Source: Azospirillum sp. TSA2s (lineage in GTDB: Bacteria > Pseudomonadota > Alphaproteobacteria > Azospirillales > Azospirillaceae). From it: 64,000 nt of DNA. Below the pieces are notes generated by a model. The model searched no databases, was not told where the DNA came from, and worked only from the letters and a program-made list of their open reading frames with translations. How positions within the stretch are numbered: the stretch's first letter is position 1; each line of letters starts with the position of its first letter. This document shows positions 1 through 9,445 of the stretch, piece by piece. The stretch covers positions 248,001-312,000 of the forward strand of contig NZ_CP039647.1 in NCBI RefSeq assembly GCF_004923315.1, given 5' to 3'. The position numbers were made by a program, and so were the translations under genes.

Positions 1-97
1 CCCGTCAGATGGGCATGATACCGTTAGACGGCGAGGCTCTCGACAAAGCGAGGCGTGGTCAGGTGAGAGCATTCGGCGTCTCATCCGTTCGCCGATG

Positions 98-3000
98 TCA
101 CCCGTCGATGGGAGCCAGCAGGAAATCGAGGTCGTCTGCGGTCAGCAGTTCCTCCGCCGTCTGGCCCCGGTCGTAAACCGCCTCCCCCAGCCGGCGCTTG
201 CGCTCTTGGAGTTGTACCATACGTTCCTCCACAGTACCGCTGGTGACCAACTTGTAGACGAAGACCGGCTTGTCCTGGCCGATGCGGTGGGCGCGGTCGG
301 TCGCCTGATCCTCGACCGCCGGGTTCCACCAGGGGTCATAGTGGATCACCGTGTCGGCGGCGGTCAGGTTCAGCCCGGTGCCGCCGGCCTTCAGGCTGAT
401 GAGGAATAGCGGCACCTCGCCTGCCTGGAAGCGCCGGACTGGGGTCTCGCGGTCCCTTGTGTCACCGGTCAGTTCGACGAAGGGGATGGCGAGTCGGTCG
501 AGTTCCGGCCGGATCAGGTCGAACATCGAGGTGAACTGCGAGAACAGCAGGATGCGCCGACCGTCGGCCAGCAGCTCCGGCAGCATCTCCAACAGCCGCT
601 CCAGCTTGGCCGAGGCCGCCCCCTTTGCCACCCGCTTGCGTGCACTCTCCAGCTTCACCAGCCGTGGATCGCAGCAGACCTGCCGCAGCTTCAGCAGTGC
701 GTCCAGGATGGTGATGCGGCTGCGCGCCAGCCCCTTGCGCGCCACCTCGTCGCGCACGCGCTGGTCCATGGTCAGGCGGATGGTTTCGTAGAGGTCGCGC
801 TGGCCGCCGCCGGGCTCCACCGCTTCCAAGATCTCGGTCTTGGGCGGCAGCTCCGCGGCCACCTCCTCCTTGGTCCGGCGCAACAGGAAGGGGCGGACAC
901 GGCGGGCCAGCACGCGCTGGCGGTCGGCATCGCCGTGCTTTTCGATGGGGGTGCGGAAGGTCCGGCGATAGCCGGTGCGGTCGCCGAACAGTGAGGGCAC
1001 GCTGACGGCAAACAGCGCCCACAACTCGTCCAGGTTGTTCTCCACCGGGGTGCCGGTCAGGCAGAGGCGCTGGCGTGCCTCCAGTGCCTGTGCCGCCTTG
1101 CTCGCTTGGCCAATGGGGTTCTTGAGATATTGCGCTTCGTCGAAGATCGCCAGATGCCATGGCTGGGCCTCGAGCACCGCGCGGTCGCGCGGCAGCAGCG
1201 CGTAAGAGGTCACCACCAAGTCGTACTCAGTCAACGAACCCTGCGCCGCCTTGCGCTGGGGCCCGTGCAGGACCAGCGTGCGCAGGCTGGGAGCGAAACG
1301 CTGCACCTCCGCTCGCCAGTTGCCGAGCACACTGGTCGGCGCCACCAGCAGGCTGGGGCGGTCAAGCCGGCCAGCCTCCTTGTCCACCAGCAGATGGGCC
1401 AGTGCCTGCAAGGTCTTTCCTAACCCCATGTCGTCGGCAAGGATGCCGCCGAAACCGTGGGCGGCGAGGAACTGCAGCCAGTCGAGCCCCGCCTGCTGGT
1501 AGGGGCGCAAGGTGGCGTACAGCCCCTGTGGTGGGGGCACCGTTGGCACGCCGCCCGCTTCGCGCAGGGTCTTGGCCATGCCGCGGACGGCATCGGCGCC
1601 GAGCAGCGGGATGCCGGCAGCCGATGCTGCCTCCTCCAGCGCCGACAGGTCGCCCAGATGGGACCGGCCAATGCGCAGTTCGCCGCCGCCAGGCTGCAGG
1701 CCGAACAGCTCCATCAGCACGCCGATCATCGGCGCCACCCGCTCCACCTCCAGCGGAATGTAGCGGGTGGAGCCGATCCGCACGAACATTGTTCCGGAAG
1801 GCGCCAACTGCTCCAGCACCGCCGTCAGCCCCGGCGTCCGACCATCCGTCCTAGCGGTACCCTCCTCTCCATCGGCATCTTCGTCGAAGACCTCGTCGTC
1901 GAAATACTCATCGTCGAGCAGGTCCGGGTCGATCCGGGCGAGCGCATCAATCACCTCGCGCAGCACCGGCAGCAGATCGATGCGCTCACTGCCAATGTCG
2001 ACGCCAAGCGACAGGCCAAACCAGTCGATCCCGGAGCCATCCTCAATCTCAAACGCCCAGTCCTTGGGCGCGTCCAGAACCTCGAAGGGGAAATCGGGAG
2101 CGATCTCAATGATCCAGCCGCCGGCCTGCAGGTCGGGAAGCACCGAATGGCAGAAGCTCAACCAGATCGCCCGTTCATCGAGATCGTCGCCGGTGGCGGC
2201 GAACAGCTCGTCGCGAACCGGTGAGGCGCCACCGACGCTGAGCGGCAGTGGCGGGATGGCGAGGCCAGCCTCCTCCAGGCGTTTGATCGCCGTCTTCTCC
2301 TCTTTCGGCTGAGGCTTGGCGATGACGAGGACACCCTCCTCCATCCATTGCAGCGGCGGTCCTCGCCGTTTCCAATGCAGCCGGGTGCCGGCATAGTCGA
2401 AATGGAGGTCGGCGACCGGGAGTTCGGGCATCCCTATCATCCCATAGGCCGAGGGGTACAAGGAGGACAGCCCCGCCAGCCGGGCCATGCTCAGCCGCAG
2501 CACCGGCCGCGGCACAATACGGCGATGTTCGGTCCGCGCCGGGGCGTCCGGCAGCACTGGCAGCCGGTCTCCGAGCCGTTCCGCCTCAGCCCGGAAGGCG
2601 GCCACCTCGCCCGGCGGAAGCGGCGGGGCCGTCAGCAGCGCCACGGCGATCTGCGGTGACACCGTCGCGGCGTCGACGGATCCGCAGATGGCGTTTGTGG
2701 GATCGACATAGAGCAGCGGCACCGTCGGCAGCACGATGGCCGGCGGCGCTTCGACGGCGTTCGGCTGGAGCGCAATGGTGAAGCGCTGGCGGCCGGCCCC
2801 GTCGGTCTGCCAACGCGGCGTTCCGGTCAGGACAGGGCCTGAGCGCAGCGCTCTGCCGCTGCGGACATCCTGCCAATAGAGCCGGCGAGTGGGCAGCATG
2901 CGTTCGATCAGCCAAGGGGCGACGTCGGCCGACAGCAGGAACCCGTGCGGACCGGCTTGTGCGTTGCGCGACACGGCATTCAGCAGCGCGTGGTCGGCCG

Positions 3001-3661
3001 GGGTGACGAACTTTGCCGAATTCAGCGTGCCGAACTGATAGGCATCGTAGGCCTTGTCATCGTTGGCGAACTGGCCATCCTTGCGCAAGGTGGCCGAGAG
3101 GATACGCAGCAGCAGCCTGCGGTCGCCGGAGGGGGTGTCATCAAGGCGCAGGACGTAGAGCAGCCGCTTACGGACGGTGTCGGCATACTGCTCTGCGGTT
3201 TCACGCAGGACCGCCGCCGTCAGCCGCGACAGCAAATCCTTCACCGGAGCCGAGAGCCCGGGTTCTCCAGGCGGCGTCTTGTCCTGAACGGCAACAGCCG
3301 ACGGCGACGGCAATGACGGGGCGTATCGAGCGGAGGATGGCCGTTCAGACGGTTGGCTGGCGGCAGTGGTGCTGCGCTCTGCCCAGGCCAGCAGCGCTGC
3401 GGCGACATGCTTGCAATTGTACCCCACCGGACAGTCGCACACCCCCTCCACCTGCCGGAGCACGCCATTGACGAGTTTCACCGTGATGTCCTGGCCGTAG
3501 AGCGCGCGACCCGAGCCCCGGACCATTGACGTCACGGTCCAGCCATCCCCTCGGCGCCGTTGCGCCTCAATGGTCTGGACGCGGCCGTCCGCCCAATAGT
3601 GTCGGCCCCGGTCAAGTGAGCCGGCATCGAAAAAGCGGCGGAGGTCAGAGGGGGAAAACAC
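98..3661 (-). CDS. SWIM zinc-finger SNF2-family DEAD/DEAH helicase
   Basis: Swi2/Snf2-type ATPase of about 1187 residues, expected to translocate on double-stranded DNA; its cellular role in bacteria is poorly defined. A SWIM zinc finger (C-x-C ... C-x-H) lies near residues 75-85. The helicase core carries Walker A (DDMGLGKT, about residue 742), a DEAQ box (about 840) and a C-terminal helicase lobe ending in the TDRAHRIGQ motif (about 1125). I chose the GTG at 3661 because GAGGAG lies 9 nt upstream and the protein then begins VFSPSDLRRFF, directly before the SWIM region. The frame stays open to 4087, with an ATG at 3874, but those extra residues look non-coding. The gene appears intact and stands alone. 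Confidence 0.88.
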   Translation of the reverse strand: MFSPSDLRRFFDAGSLDRGRHYWADGRVQTIEAQRRRGDGWTVTSMVRGSGRALYGQDITVKLVNGVLRQVEGVCDCPVGYNCKHVAAALLAWAERSTTAASQPSERPSSARYAPSLPSPSAVAVQDKTPPGEPGLSAPVKDLLSRLTAAVLRETAEQYADTVRKRLLYVLRLDDTPSGDRRLLLRILSATLRKDGQFANDDKAYDAYQFGTLNSAKFVTPADHALLNAVSRNAQAGPHGFLLSADVAPWLIERMLPTRRLYWQDVRSGRALRSGPVLTGTPRWQTDGAGRQRFTIALQPNAVEAPPAIVLPTVPLLYVDPTNAICGSVDAATVSPQIAVALLTAPPLPPGEVAAFRAEAERLGDRLPVLPDAPARTEHRRIVPRPVLRLSMARLAGLSSLYPSAYGMIGMPELPVADLHFDYAGTRLHWKRRGPPLQWMEEGVLVIAKPQPKEEKTAIKRLEEAGLAIPPLPLSVGGASPVRDELFAATGDDLDERAIWLSFCHSVLPDLQAGGWIIEIAPDFPFEVLDAPKDWAFEIEDGSGIDWFGLSLGVDIGSERIDLLPVLREVIDALARIDPDLLDDEYFDDEVFDEDADGEEGTARTDGRTPGLTAVLEQLAPSGTMFVRIGSTRYIPLEVERVAPMIGVLMELFGLQPGGGELRIGRSHLGDLSALEEAASAAGIPLLGADAVRGMAKTLREAGGVPTVPPPQGLYATLRPYQQAGLDWLQFLAAHGFGGILADDMGLGKTLQALAHLLVDKEAGRLDRPSLLVAPTSVLGNWRAEVQRFAPSLRTLVLHGPQRKAAQGSLTEYDLVVTSYALLPRDRAVLEAQPWHLAIFDEAQYLKNPIGQASKAAQALEARQRLCLTGTPVENNLDELWALFAVSVPSLFGDRTGYRRTFRTPIEKHGDADRQRVLARRVRPFLLRRTKEEVAAELPPKTEILEAVEPGGGQRDLYETIRLTMDQRVRDEVARKGLARSRITILDALLKLRQVCCDPRLVKLESARKRVAKGAASAKLERLLEMLPELLADGRRILLFSQFTSMFDLIRPELDRLAIPFVELTGDTRDRETPVRRFQAGEVPLFLISLKAGGTGLNLTAADTVIHYDPWWNPAVEDQATDRAHRIGQDKPVFVYKLVTSGTVEERMVQLQERKRRLGEAVYDRGQTAEELLTADDLDFLLAPIDG

Positions 3662-4200
3662 GCGGTACGTCTCCTCGCACGTGTCCAGATGTGGTTGGAA
3701 CGGGCGCCCTGCAATGAAAGAAGGTGGCGCATTATCCGCAGCCAATTCCTCGGTCGCAAGCGGCGTCGGAGCAATACGTGACACTCCCAAATGTGGTTGG
3801 GGCCAGGGCAGTGTATAGACGGCACAGAATTGATGGAGGGCCGAATGCGTGAACGAAACCGCATATACTACCATGCTCCTCAGGGAGCTTATGGTGAGGC
3901 GGTCGGCGAAGTTTGGGAGGATGAAACCGGAGCGATGTGAGCTGGAAACGGAGAGTATGCGACGCGTGTAAACTACAACCCCTTCACCGGGCAACCCGCA
4001 CGGTCTCCCGTTGCCCTGATCAAAGCCAAGCCGGATGGCTACAGCGCTCCGAGTGGCATAGCCTTTTCCTGGAGTGAGTAACTGCAAAAAAAAACAGGCC
4101 TAAGATTAGGTGCCCGACATCGAGGATGTGATTTTCACTCCTTTACTTCGTAGATCTTTCGCTTCTTATTGAGAGCTTCCCCACTGTTTCGCCGTAGCCG
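3662..4200. other. Leader region upstream of the SNF2 gene
   Basis: About 540 bases with no convincing gene; the helicase frame is open through much of it but without family-like sequence. It holds two copies of a 14-base word, CCARATGTGGTTGG, about 100 bases apart (near 3686 and 3787), and a small hairpin (GGCCTAA/TTAGGTGCC) near 4098-4115. Either could take part in regulation of the helicase gene, but nothing further can be shown. Confidence 0.3.
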
Positions 4201-4201
4201 T

Positions 4202-4781
4202 CTAGTCCATCAATGGATTGAAACCACCGCCATAGGGCGGGAAGCTTTCTCGCGACGAGATGCGCTCGCATAGGGTGGCGCGTTCTGCAGATCCCGGCCC
4301 CCTCTTCCGACAATTAGCGTGTGGTGTCGGTGGGACCGCCTCATCATCGTGGGATGTCATGGCGTGGATCCTTGCCGTCACATGGGCCGACGTATTGGCC
4401 ATTTCGGCCAGCGTGCCGGTGAGTCGGGGCGGGATTGCCGCCGGGCCGGTGGGAGCGGAGCTCGGTCCACGGCGTCCGGTGAGGCCGGCGCCCCGGTAGG
4501 GGAGGGGGACGTCGAGTACAATGGCGTCGCCGAGCCCCGCCGTACGTGGGCGGCTGACAGCGTCGAGATCAATAGTACGGCCGAGCAGGCACTCCAGATC
4601 ACGCCGGGTCACTGGCTGGCGATAGGCGGTGGGGCGCATCGTCCGGGGCACCGAAGGGCGAAGTGAAAATCACCGCCTCAACCCGGCTCATCCACTCCTG
4701 CCACCGCCGCTCGGGCGGCGAATTGGCCAAGGCCCGGTCGAACGACAGGTTATTGGCGGCTTTTTCGGGAGGCGGTGCCAT
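4202..4781 (-). pseudogene. ScpB-like (SMC-Scp complex subunit) remnant
   Basis: The frame starting at 4781 reads as the start of the short ScpB-like proteins of rhizobial and Azospirillum plasmids (RWQEWMSRVEAVIF, then SP). It then loses frame near 4650. The continuation in another frame (VTRRDLECLLGRTIDLDAV) resembles the next part of the same family, after which similarity decays into unrelated sequence. ScpB normally bridges the kleisin and SMC in chromosome condensation; this copy cannot make a complete protein. It starts 10 nt after the DUF1403-like remnant, the arrangement I recall for intact pairs. Family assignment is from memory of conserved phrases. Confidence 0.5.
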
Positions 4782-4791
4782 GGTCCCTCAC

Positions 4792-4890
4792 TTAGAGCCC
4801 GTAGAGGCGGGCGGTGGTTTGCCCGGCCAGCTCGCGGACGGCACCGAGGGCGACCAGTCGATTGAACAGGCAGCGGGCTGCGCACTTTGA
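4792..4890 (-). pseudogene. DUF1403-like C-terminal remnant
   Basis: A readable 32-residue tail, ending LVALGAVRELAGQTTARLYGL and then TAA, matches the typical ending of DUF1403 proteins as I remember it. The sequence upstream of 4890 is not recognisable in any frame, so only the C-terminus survives. It lies just upstream of the ScpB-like remnant, consistent with a decayed two-gene operon. Confidence 0.4.
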
Positions 4891-5241
4891 CGAGGTCGGG
4901 CACCCTAGCGATCGCGAAGATGTTACTGGTACCGAGCGTGGCGTGCCCGACTGCGATGGTGGCTGCTTCTACAACAACACCACGGTCGAAGTTTGGCGCG
5001 ACTGTGCGACGGTGACGACTTGGCCAACGAACGGTGGTGTCGAGCGGACGATTGTCGAGATCAATGCGGCGACTTTCGCTGAGATCGAGACGATTATGGA
5101 GCGGCACAGCTTCGGCGATGCCAACCCTGTTGTCGAGGTGCAGCGAGCCATCGGGCACATGCCTTCCTGACCGGCTGGTGACGAACGCGGGAGGACGTTC
5201 GGCCGCGGGCGAGGTGGTGGCTTGAATCCCATTGCGTCATG
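4891..5241. other. Unassigned stretch, probably decayed DNA
   Basis: About 350 bases between the DUF1403-like tail and the toxin-antitoxin operon. Open frames exist on both strands but none gives a recognisable family or a good ribosome binding site. It may be the missing body of the DUF1403-like gene. Confidence 0.3.
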
Positions 5242-5260
5242 TGTCACATTTTTGGCGACA
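5242..5260. promoter_or_regulatory. Candidate operator of the Xre-RES operon
   Basis: An imperfect inverted repeat, TGTCAC-N7-GCGACA (5 of 6 positions complementary), lies 16 nt before the chosen antitoxin start. Xre/ParS-type antitoxins commonly bind palindromes in their own promoter, so autoregulation is the likely role. This is inference from position and symmetry. Confidence 0.45.
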
Positions 5261-5276
5261 GATGACGGAGAACGCC

Positions 5277-5756
5277 ATGGCCGCGGTCGGGTCCGACACT
5301 GAACGGGGTGAGACGGGACCCTATCAGCGGGTTATTGACCTGCTCGGTGGTTCGCGGGTGTTCAAACGCCCAGTGGTGACGCAACTCGATGCCCACAACG
5401 CCATCAAGACTGGCTTGCCTGGCGGCGCGCTGCACCATCTCGTGACCCACCTTCGGGTCCTCACGCCGGCGAGTATCGAGTCCGCCGTGGGGATGAGCGT
5501 GCGCACCTATCAGCGCCGCAAGGGGGCACCAGACAAGCCGCTCAGCCCCGAGCAGGGTGGCCGGACCTGGAAGCTGGCCGAGGTTCTGGCCCAGGCCTCC
5601 GAGGTCTTCGGCTCCCAGGAGGAGGCCGAGCAGTGGCTGGAGCGTCCGGCCATTGGGCTGGACAACAACCGTCCGCTGGATCTGCTGGATACCCCCACCG
5701 GGCTCGAGATGGTCGAGAATTACCTGGGGCGGATGGCTTCCGGGGTTTACACGTGA
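5277..5756 (+). CDS. Xre/MbcA/ParS-family antitoxin of RES toxin
   Basis: Protein of 159 residues with the layout of RES-partner antitoxins: an N-terminal Xre-like helical region (ESAVGMSVRTYQRRKG) and a C-terminal DUF2384 toxin-binding region (EVFGSQEEAEQWLERPAIGL through NRPLDLLDTPTGLEMVENYLGRM). The ATG at 5277 was chosen because GGAG lies 6 nt upstream; an ATG at 5262 and a TTG at 5232 are weaker and would run through the candidate operator. The stop overlaps the GTG start of the toxin gene, implying translational coupling. It should neutralise the RES toxin and repress the operon. Confidence 0.85.
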   Translation: MAAVGSDTERGETGPYQRVIDLLGGSRVFKRPVVTQLDAHNAIKTGLPGGALHHLVTHLRVLTPASIESAVGMSVRTYQRRKGAPDKPLSPEQGGRTWKLAEVLAQASEVFGSQEEAEQWLERPAIGLDNNRPLDLLDTPTGLEMVENYLGRMASGVYT

Positions 5757-6259
5757 CACCCTTGCCGGCGGCGCTGGGCGGCACTGAGCTGGTCGCGTGG
5801 CGGCTCGACCCGGAGCCCTTCCGCACAACCTGGGACAGCGGCGAAGGGGCCTACCGCTTCGGCGGCCGCTGGAACAGCAAAGGGGTTCGCGCCGTCTACT
5901 GCTCTCTCGACCCGGCAACCGCGATCCTCGAGATCGCGGTGCACAAGGGCTTCAAGGCGTTGGACACCGTCCCGCATGCGCTGACGGCCCTGACCATCAC
6001 CGACCCTGCCGCCGTCCATGTAGTCACACCGGCCGAGGTGTCTAACCCCAACTGGCTTCGTCCCGGCATCCCCAGCTTTGGGCAGCAGCAGTTCGGCGAT
6101 GCTGTGCTGAGCGCACACAAGTTTGTCCTCATCCCAAGCGCCGTGTCCTCGCACAGCTGGAACCTTTTGTTCGTCGCGTCTCTGGCGGCGGGGGCGTATA
6201 CGATGCGCTCCCAGGAGCGGTTTGCGCTGGACACGCGGTTGCACCCGCCGCCCACCTGA
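5753..6259 (+). CDS. RES-domain toxin (NAD+-degrading family)
   Basis: Protein of 168 residues with the RES-domain signature: an Arg-rich first block (YRFGGRWNSKG), a conserved Tyr-Cys-Ser (AVYCS) and the Glu of AILEIAVH. Characterised RES toxins resemble ADP-ribosyltransferases and deplete NAD+, stopping growth. The GTG start at 5753 overlaps the antitoxin stop (GTGA), the usual arrangement. No frameshift or missing key residue is visible, so the pair looks functional even though its surroundings are decayed. Confidence 0.87.
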   Translation: MTPLPAALGGTELVAWRLDPEPFRTTWDSGEGAYRFGGRWNSKGVRAVYCSLDPATAILEIAVHKGFKALDTVPHALTALTITDPAAVHVVTPAEVSNPNWLRPGIPSFGQQQFGDAVLSAHKFVLIPSAVSSHSWNLLFVASLAAGAYTMRSQERFALDTRLHPPPT

Positions 6260-6662
6260 CGAATAGGCGTCCACCGCTCGCCTCCAGTCTGGCGGTGCAC
6301 GCACGACCGCCTGGTCAGCCCGTCAACGACCCGGTCGTCAGGGCGTCGCGGAGTCCGTCACCGGCTCTTGAGCAGAAGCTGCACGCGTTCGACGACCCAG
6401 TTGGTATCGGCGAGCAGGGTGTCGAGTGCGGCGTAGTCGACCTCCATGCGCTGCGAGCAGGTGGGCACCACGATCTTCGGCCGTCCCCGCCGGTGTCCGT
6501 AGCGGCGCGGCCCGGCGGCTTCGCCGCGGATGCCCTCGGCGCCCGGCAGAGGCCGTACAGGGGTATGGCACGGCGCTGGCAGTGGCTTGTAAGGGCGATT
6601 AAAGCCAAGTTTTCCGCCATGTTGGCAGAGAGTTCTCCCTCGTGACTGTGCTATCGAAATCC
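6260..6662. other. Gap between toxin operon and ISL3 element; possible gene tail
   Basis: No complete gene. On the minus strand, one frame ending at 6358 reads RYGHRRGRPKIVVPTCSQRM and then a plausible helical tail ending VERVQLLLKSR. It looks coding in composition, but I do not recognise a family and it has no clear start. It may be the end of a gene cut off by the adjacent insertion. Confidence 0.25.
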
Positions 6663-8504
6663 GGGTTCTTGAAAGTTTCGTGTGAATGATCGTGGCGTGC
6701 CTGTTCCACTTGTTGTCGCGTCATGCGTGTCCAAGAACCCGAGCCCGGAGCAAATCGAAGCCGGCTCGTCCATACATTTCGCGCTTAATGACCTTGAGCC
6801 GATTGACCTGCCCCTCCACCGGCCCGGTGCTCCACGGCTCGCTCAGCGCAGCGCGCACCGCGTCCTCATCGCGACGCAAACCGGCGGCGAACGGGGCCAA
6901 AGCGCTGACCTCCGCTTCGCGCAGCCAGCCGTCGAGCGCGTCGGCCACCCGATCCTTCACCATCCTGGCGAAGCGGCCGATGAGAGCGACGGTGGTGGCG
7001 ATGGTGGGGGAGCGCTCCAGCAGCGCGGCAACGAACCGACGCTCCTCGTCCGAGTGCTTCTCCCGATCACCGGTCAGCAGGCGAACGGCGCGGCGCGGGG
7101 TGGGTGGTTCGGCGGCCTTTCTCGAGGTTGGCGTGTTGCCGCCGACCTTCAGCGCCGCGGACGGGTCCTGCCGGCGCCGCCGGGTCGCCCACTGGCGCAC
7201 GACGCCCCCTTGGCCGGCAAACCCCTTGGCTTTCAGCTCGCGCCACAGGGCCGCGGCGTTGTGACAGCCCGCCTGCCACCGCTGCTCCAGATAGGTTCGG
7301 TACGGATCGAGAATGCTGGCGCCGCGATCGGCGTGACGCCATGTCGGGGCGTGGCCGGCGCGCAGCCAGCGGCGCACCGTCTTGCGTCCCAGCCCAAGCG
7401 TCCGGGCAATCGCTTTCTGCGACCAGCCCTGCTCGCGCAAGCGGGCCACTTCGGCAAAGCAGGCATCGCGGCGCTCCTGTGCGGCCTGGGACCGCCTCTC
7501 CGTTACCCGCATTGGCCGCGGGACGTCGGGCGGAGTGGCCGGTTCTGGACGATGTGTCTCCTCCGGCGTCGGCGGTTTCACGGATTGCGCGGCGCTGCGC
7601 GCGGCGTCACGCAGAGCGCGGTGATGCTGCTCGAGGACCGTGCGCAGCGCATCGCTGCTGTTGCGCAGCAAATGCCACCGATCCGCGATCTGCTTGGCCT
7701 CCGGCGCGCCTTGGCGTGCGCCATCGGCGTAGGCGCCGGCCCGGTCCCGCACCACGACAGCGACCGTCGGATGCTCCTTGAGCCAAGCTGCCAAGGGGGC
7801 GGCGCTGCGGTCGGGCAGCAGGTCGATGACGCGCCGGCGTTCGAGGTCGCACAGGATCGTTCCGTACCGATGGCCTTTGCGCCAGGCCCAGTCGTCCACC
7901 CCGAGCACCGTGACGGGCGGGACCGGCGCGGCCGCGCTGGCACGCACACGATGCAGCAGCGTCGTGCGGCTGATCGGCACGCCGATGGTGGTGGCGTGGC
8001 GGGAGCCGGGATTGCCGCCGAGCGCCAAACCGATGGAGCGGTGGATCACCCGCAACCGATCGGTCTGGCGCGCCCGCGGCAGCGCGATACCGGACAGCGC
8101 TTCCGCAAAGGTCCGCCGTGGACACGCTACCGCGGCACACCGGAAGCGGCGGACCCGGACGAGCAGAAACATGGGACGTCCAAAGCACGCCAAATCGGCG
8201 AGGCGACGCCAGTAGCTGCCGTGGACCCGACGGGATGGCGTGCCGCAGGCGGGACAAGCCGCCGAGGACGTGGTCGTCTGGGTGCGCAGCGTCACACGCG
8301 GCAGGATAGGATCGATCTGGTCAATGACCTGGAGGGTCGAGAGGAAACCGAGAGACTGGAGCGAAAGGATCAAGGGTGGTTCCGTGCTGGTGGATGCTGA
8401 CTCCCATATGGCGATTTCCTTTCCGAGCACCGAGGCATTAACTTTGAACTGCATCGACATCGGAACTCAACCGGAGATTGGTCACACAAAACTTGGAAGA
8501 GCCC
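6663..8504 (-). mobile_element. ISL3-family insertion sequence
   Basis: The ends form terminal inverted repeats: the left end begins GGGTTCTTGAAAGTTT and the right end, read inward, GGGCTCTTCCAAGTTT; both continue YGTGTGA. This is the usual end of ISL3 elements. The element is about 1.84 kb with a single transposase gene. The 8 bases on either side do not match, so no target duplication is visible; it may be old, or one flank may have been rearranged. Confidence 0.85.
6721..8460 (-). CDS. ISL3-family transposase
   Basis: Transposase of 579 residues. The N-terminal zinc-ribbon (CPACG ... then a basic stretch and further Cys), an internal DDE domain starting at VLGVDDWAWRKGHRYGT, a helix-turn-helix insertion (KAIARTLGLGRKTVRRWLR) and the C-terminal block GPVEGQVNRLKVIKREMYGR are all typical of the longer ISL3 transposases. 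The ATG at 8460 lies inside the right end of the element; a TTG further in could also be used. No frameshift is seen, so it may be active. Confidence 0.9.
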   Translation of the reverse strand: MSMQFKVNASVLGKEIAIWESASTSTEPPLILSLQSLGFLSTLQVIDQIDPILPRVTLRTQTTTSSAACPACGTPSRRVHGSYWRRLADLACFGRPMFLLVRVRRFRCAAVACPRRTFAEALSGIALPRARQTDRLRVIHRSIGLALGGNPGSRHATTIGVPISRTTLLHRVRASAAAPVPPVTVLGVDDWAWRKGHRYGTILCDLERRRVIDLLPDRSAAPLAAWLKEHPTVAVVVRDRAGAYADGARQGAPEAKQIADRWHLLRNSSDALRTVLEQHHRALRDAARSAAQSVKPPTPEETHRPEPATPPDVPRPMRVTERRSQAAQERRDACFAEVARLREQGWSQKAIARTLGLGRKTVRRWLRAGHAPTWRHADRGASILDPYRTYLEQRWQAGCHNAAALWRELKAKGFAGQGGVVRQWATRRRRQDPSAALKVGGNTPTSRKAAEPPTPRRAVRLLTGDREKHSDEERRFVAALLERSPTIATTVALIGRFARMVKDRVADALDGWLREAEVSALAPFAAGLRRDEDAVRAALSEPWSTGPVEGQVNRLKVIKREMYGRAGFDLLRARVLGHA

Positions 8505-8704
8505 ATGGTTCGTTGACACAGCCACCTCGGCGACTGCCAAGATGGAGGCTTACAGCGGCATCGGCCCATCACGGCGTCACCTGCTGAGGAGGATGACCGG
8601 TTGGCGCTACTCCGGAGGAGGCGGGTGTCGCCTCCGTCCAGCGGTGCAGCGGGGATCCGCTTATGCTATCATACCTTTAGCACGAGAAGGCGGAGACCAT
8701 TGCG
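8505..8704. other. Gap with hairpin
   Basis: No gene seen. A hairpin with a 7-bp stem (GGAGGCG/CGCCTCC, loop GGTGT) occupies 8617-8635, upstream of the coiled-coil gene; there is no following T-run, so its role is unclear. Confidence 0.3.
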
Positions 8705-9058
8705 ATGGCCATTGATCCCGAGGATCCCGGTACGCTCGATTTGCTCGCGGGGATTACCCCGGCGGCCCCAGATGCTGTGCCGACAGTGGCCTCATCCATT
8801 GGAGCCGCGTCACATGAAGCCGAGTTAGCGGCGCTGCGGGCCGAAGTCGACCGGCTGACGGTTGAGAATGCAGCGTTGCTGGAGCGGACCCGCGTCGCCG
8901 AAGTCGAAGCTGTTGCCCTGCGCGCCCGCCTCGCGCGGCGTCACCCACTCTTTCCCGATGACGGTTTGGACGACGGGACCGGGGGACTGCTGCCAACGCC
9001 GCAGCCGCGCGGTCTTGCCGACCTTGGCAATCTGCTGTTCACGTTGCGCGGCCGCTGA
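8705..9058 (+). CDS. Orphan protein with central coiled coil
   Basis: Hypothetical protein of 117 residues that I do not recognise. It starts with an acidic segment (MAIDPEDPGTLDLLAG), has a heptad-like stretch from about residue 38 to 78 (AELAALRAEVDRLTVENAAL and onward) and ends in a Gly/Pro-rich segment and a short hydrophobic tail. A purine-rich GGCGGAG about 9 nt before the ATG supports this start. There is no signal peptide or membrane segment. It lies next to an ISL3 element and a decayed HTH gene, so it may be a leftover of a longer operon. Confidence 0.5.
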   Translation: MAIDPEDPGTLDLLAGITPAAPDAVPTVASSIGAASHEAELAALRAEVDRLTVENAALLERTRVAEVEAVALRARLARRHPLFPDDGLDDGTGGLLPTPQPRGLADLGNLLFTLRGR

Positions 9059-9445
9059 CCCCCGCCCAGCCGAGCCCATTGCATCGCCGCCGGTCTGCAA
9101 CCGTTGGGCTGTTCACGCAGCCATACCAAGTCGCTTACGCAGCCCTGCGTCACAGAGAAATGGCTATGAACTGCCCTATCGACCCCTTGATTACTTGCCG
9201 TGCATGTCCTTGACCCGTGGTCGGTTTCTGCCGAAAATTTTCGCTCCGTTACGCCGTCAATGGATCAACGCATCAACGGCTTCGATCCAACCCTTGCGGC
9301 GGAAAGGCTTCTTGCTGCCGAACGCTTTCGCGCCTGCGGTTGATACAATAGGCGGCTTACCGCCTGGCCTGCGATCTTCTCATGACGTCAGGTAACGGTC
9401 GACCGATGCACATGCGCAATGGCCTATTGGATGAGGCCCAGCCGC
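9059..9445. other. Intergenic stretch without recognisable content
   Basis: About 390 bases. Short open frames exist but none has family-like sequence or a convincing start. I see no strong hairpin or promoter. Confidence 0.3.

Noticed and set aside
4688..5158. Minus-strand open frame of 156 codons
   Set aside because: Part of it overlaps the DUF1403-like tail and ScpB-like start in other frames, and its sequence matches no family I know.
6682..8400. Plus-strand open frame of about 570 codons
   Set aside because: It lies opposite the ISL3 transposase and has no recognisable domains.
6655..8512. Target-site duplication around the ISL3 element
   Set aside because: The 8-bp flanks (CGAAATCC and ATGGTTCG) do not match.
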